7,799 nucleotides of DNA from Gammaproteobacteria bacterium (lineage in GTDB: Bacteria > Pseudomonadota > Gammaproteobacteria > Eutrophobiales > Eutrophobiaceae): the NCBI GenBank assembly GCA_003645215.1, contig QNEM01000086.1, positions 1-7,799 on the forward strand, written 5' to 3'. Below are positions 6,537 through 7,799 of the stretch, one piece after another. The translations under genes were made by a program, and so were the position numbers. The notes beneath the pieces were generated by a model. The model made no database searches. It saw only the letters and a list, made by a program, of their open reading frames with translations, and was not told the DNA's origin. The stretch's first letter is position 1; each line of letters opens with the position of its first letter.

Positions 6537-6714
6537 CTTGAGTCCAGCGTAGGCCGGCTTTCTCCAGCCGATCTACAGCCAGATAGATGTCTTCTAAATC
6601 ATCCATATACTGGAGAATCGCTTCAGTGGCGTAATAGGTTTTAGTGCGACCGGTACGTTTGGCTAAGGTACTTAAACGCTTCTCAATCTTGGCCGGTAGG
6701 CGAATGGCTAACAT
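6502..6714 (-). CDS. RelB-like ribbon-helix-helix antitoxin
   Basis: 70 residues. The N-terminus MLAIRLPAKIEKRLSTLAKR has the beta strand and first helix of a ribbon-helix-helix DNA-binding fold. TGRTKTYYATEAILQYMDDL (21-40) supplies the second helix, in the style of RelB/StbD antitoxins. The tail EDIYLAVDRLEKAGLRW is the segment expected to wrap the toxin. It binds the downstream-encoded toxin and should repress its own operon through the palindrome just upstream. The start is supported by GAGGA seven bases before the ATG. The C-terminal codons overlap the toxin gene, giving tight coupling, and antitoxin-first order is the standard type II arrangement. Exact family assignment (RelB versus another RHH antitoxin) is less sure than its role. 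Confidence 0.88.
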   Translation of the reverse strand: MLAIRLPAKIEKRLSTLAKRTGRTKTYYATEAILQYMDDLEDIYLAVDRLEKAGLRWTQDDLERGVDLDS

Positions 6715-6737
6715 CAGAATATCCTCGAATTATCAAT

Positions 6738-6760
6738 TGCTATACGTGTATAGTATAGCA
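6738..6760. promoter_or_regulatory. palindromic operator of the toxin-antitoxin operon
   Basis: The arms TGCTATAC (6738-6745) and GTATAGCA (6753-6760) are exact inverse complements around GTGTATA. Nested inside is TATAC-GT-GTATA (6741-6752), so three overlapping GTATA/TATAC half-sites are packed together, as expected for cooperative binding by ribbon-helix-helix dimers. On the minus strand the site includes TATACT (6752-6757), a plausible -10. Repressor binding would then block RNA polymerase. It begins 24 bases before the antitoxin start. Confidence 0.75.
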
Positions 6761-6813
6761 GTCGGAATGCCAGAATCATACAAATTGATGGGCTATTAAC
6801 TATTGATGTCAGA

Positions 6814-7644
6814 TTATTCAAAAAAACGCATGGATAGATCCAGGGCCCTGACATGTTTGGTCAGTGCGCCGACGGAGATATAGTCAACCCCGGTTTCTGC
6901 TGTCTCACGCAAGGTCTTCATATCAAATCCGCCTGAGGCTTCCAGCCTTGCGCGTCCATTGGTAATCACAACGGCTTCACGCATATCTTCCAGCGAAAAG
7001 TTATCCAGCATGATGATATCTGCCCCGGCATCAATAGCTTCTTTCAATTCATCCTGTGTTTCGACTTCAACTTCAACGGGTGTTTCCGGGTAGCGTTCTT
7101 TTGCTGTGCTAACTGCATTGGCAATAGAGCCAGATGCTGCAATATGGTTTTCCTTGAGTAAAATACCATCAAACAGACCAAGTCGATGGTTATAACCACC
7201 ACCGCTACGAACCGCATATTTTTGTGCTTCTCTTAAACCAGGAATGGTCTTACGTGTATCCAGTAATTTTGTTGTAGTGCCTTCCAGAATTTTCGCATAT
7301 TCACGAGCCGTTGTTGCTGTGCCCGATAAGGTCTGGATAAAATTCATTGCCGTACGCTCGCCAGTTAATACAGCACGAGCTGAGCCTTCCAAGATACATA
7401 ATTCCTGATCTACAACGATGTCGTCGCCATCTTTAACGCGCCATTGAATATCAATATTCTCGTTTAGTTGCTTAAAGACGCTGTCGAACCAGCAGGTACC
7501 ACAAAGCACCGCATCTTCGCGGGTAATCAATCGTGCTTTTATTTGTGCATCTTCCGGCAGTAAATTTGCTGTCAGATCACCGTCCCCCAGGTCTTCATGT
7601 AATGCCTGGTAGGCGACTTCATCAATACTTTTTAACAGTTGCAT
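6814..7644 (-). CDS. nadC: nicotinate-nucleotide pyrophosphorylase (quinolinate phosphoribosyltransferase)
   Basis: 276 residues, slightly shorter at the N-terminus than the 297 of the E. coli enzyme. In the cytoplasm it joins quinolinate and PRPP to give nicotinate mononucleotide, CO2 and pyrophosphate, the third step of de novo NAD synthesis. Motifs in order are EDLGDGDLTANLLP (17-30), the dimer and active-site stretch GERTAMNFIQTLSG (95-108), LLDTRKTIPGLR (127-138), GGGYNHRLGLFD (148-159), LLKENHI (162-168), VEVEVE (190-195), AGADIIMLDNF (206-216) and VDYISVGALTKHVRALDLSMRF near the end (read as two parts around GALTKH). All expected Arg, Lys, His and acidic substrate-binding residues appear present. 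GGA stands about eight bases before the ATG. It lies 57 bp after the symporter gene; co-transcription is possible but unproven. Confidence 0.96.
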   Translation of the reverse strand: MQLLKSIDEVAYQALHEDLGDGDLTANLLPEDAQIKARLITREDAVLCGTCWFDSVFKQLNENIDIQWRVKDGDDIVVDQELCILEGSARAVLTGERTAMNFIQTLSGTATTAREYAKILEGTTTKLLDTRKTIPGLREAQKYAVRSGGGYNHRLGLFDGILLKENHIAASGSIANAVSTAKERYPETPVEVEVETQDELKEAIDAGADIIMLDNFSLEDMREAVVITNGRARLEASGGFDMKTLRETAETGVDYISVGALTKHVRALDLSMRFFE

Positions 7645-7701
7645 TAGTCGAGTTCCATGTTCTATTTGATTTGGGTCTGTTTGTTTTGCCCAGTGTAATT
7701 A

Positions 7702-7799
7702 TTATTGTTCATTGGAAAAATATTCACGGGTGACTGAAAAAATCACCGGGCTTAGCAAGAGCAATGCAATCAGGTTAGGGATTGCCATTAACCCATTGA
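7702..7799 (-). CDS. sodium:alanine-type symporter (AGCS family), C-terminal tail only
   Basis: The minus-strand frame entering from the window edge reads NGLMAIPNLIALLLLSPVIF-like sequence (here NGLMAIPNLIALLL, SPVIFSVTREYFSNEQ) and ends at TAA 7702-7704. The MAIPNLIALLLL segment and a following TREYF tail are characteristic of the last transmembrane helix and cytoplasmic end of sodium/proton:alanine (glycine) symporters. Only 32 complete codons are visible, so the start, length and substrate cannot be judged. The TAA is followed by more AT-rich sequence with no strong terminator before nadC. Confidence 0.7.
   Translation of the reverse strand, partial: NGLMAIPNLIALLLLSPVIFSVTREYFSNEQ

Overview
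The window looks like chromosomal DNA from an AT-leaning Gram-negative bacterium, most likely a gammaproteobacterial methylotroph or methanotroph. The Gram-negative call rests on a TonB-dependent outer-membrane receptor and a periplasmic Sel1/SPOR protein. The methylotroph call rests on mtdA and fchA, which sit back to back and encode consecutive steps of tetrahydrofolate-linked C1 transfer. The taxonomic placement is inference. No rRNA, tRNA, CRISPR array, insertion sequence or phage gene was seen.

Layout. Positions 1-1408 (minus) hold the first ~469 codons of a TonB-dependent receptor whose 3' end lies outside the window. Positions 1584-4298 (minus) hold a likely three-gene operon: a secreted Sel1-repeat/SPOR protein, then two paralogous cytoplasmic proteins of unknown family joined by a one-base stop/start overlap (TAATG). 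Positions 4379-5236 (minus) are mtdA and 5521-6144 (plus) are fchA, divergent around a 284-bp control region. Positions 6252-6714 (minus) are a RelB/RelE-type toxin-antitoxin operon with a clear palindromic operator. Positions 6814-7644 (minus) are nadC, and 7702-7799 (minus) is the C-terminal tail of a sodium:alanine-type symporter entering from outside.

Function. MtdA and FchA interconvert methylene-, methenyl- and formyl-tetrahydrofolate, linking C1 oxidation to assimilation (MtdA yields NADPH). NadC makes nicotinate mononucleotide for NAD(P). The toxin-antitoxin pair sits between nadC and fchA and looks like a small accessory insertion in a housekeeping neighbourhood. The least explained part is the Sel1/SPOR operon with its duplicated partner gene. 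The paralogues share a conserved N-terminal block that faintly resembles the helix-turn-helix of addiction-module antidote proteins, and a helical C-terminus with a short repeated motif.
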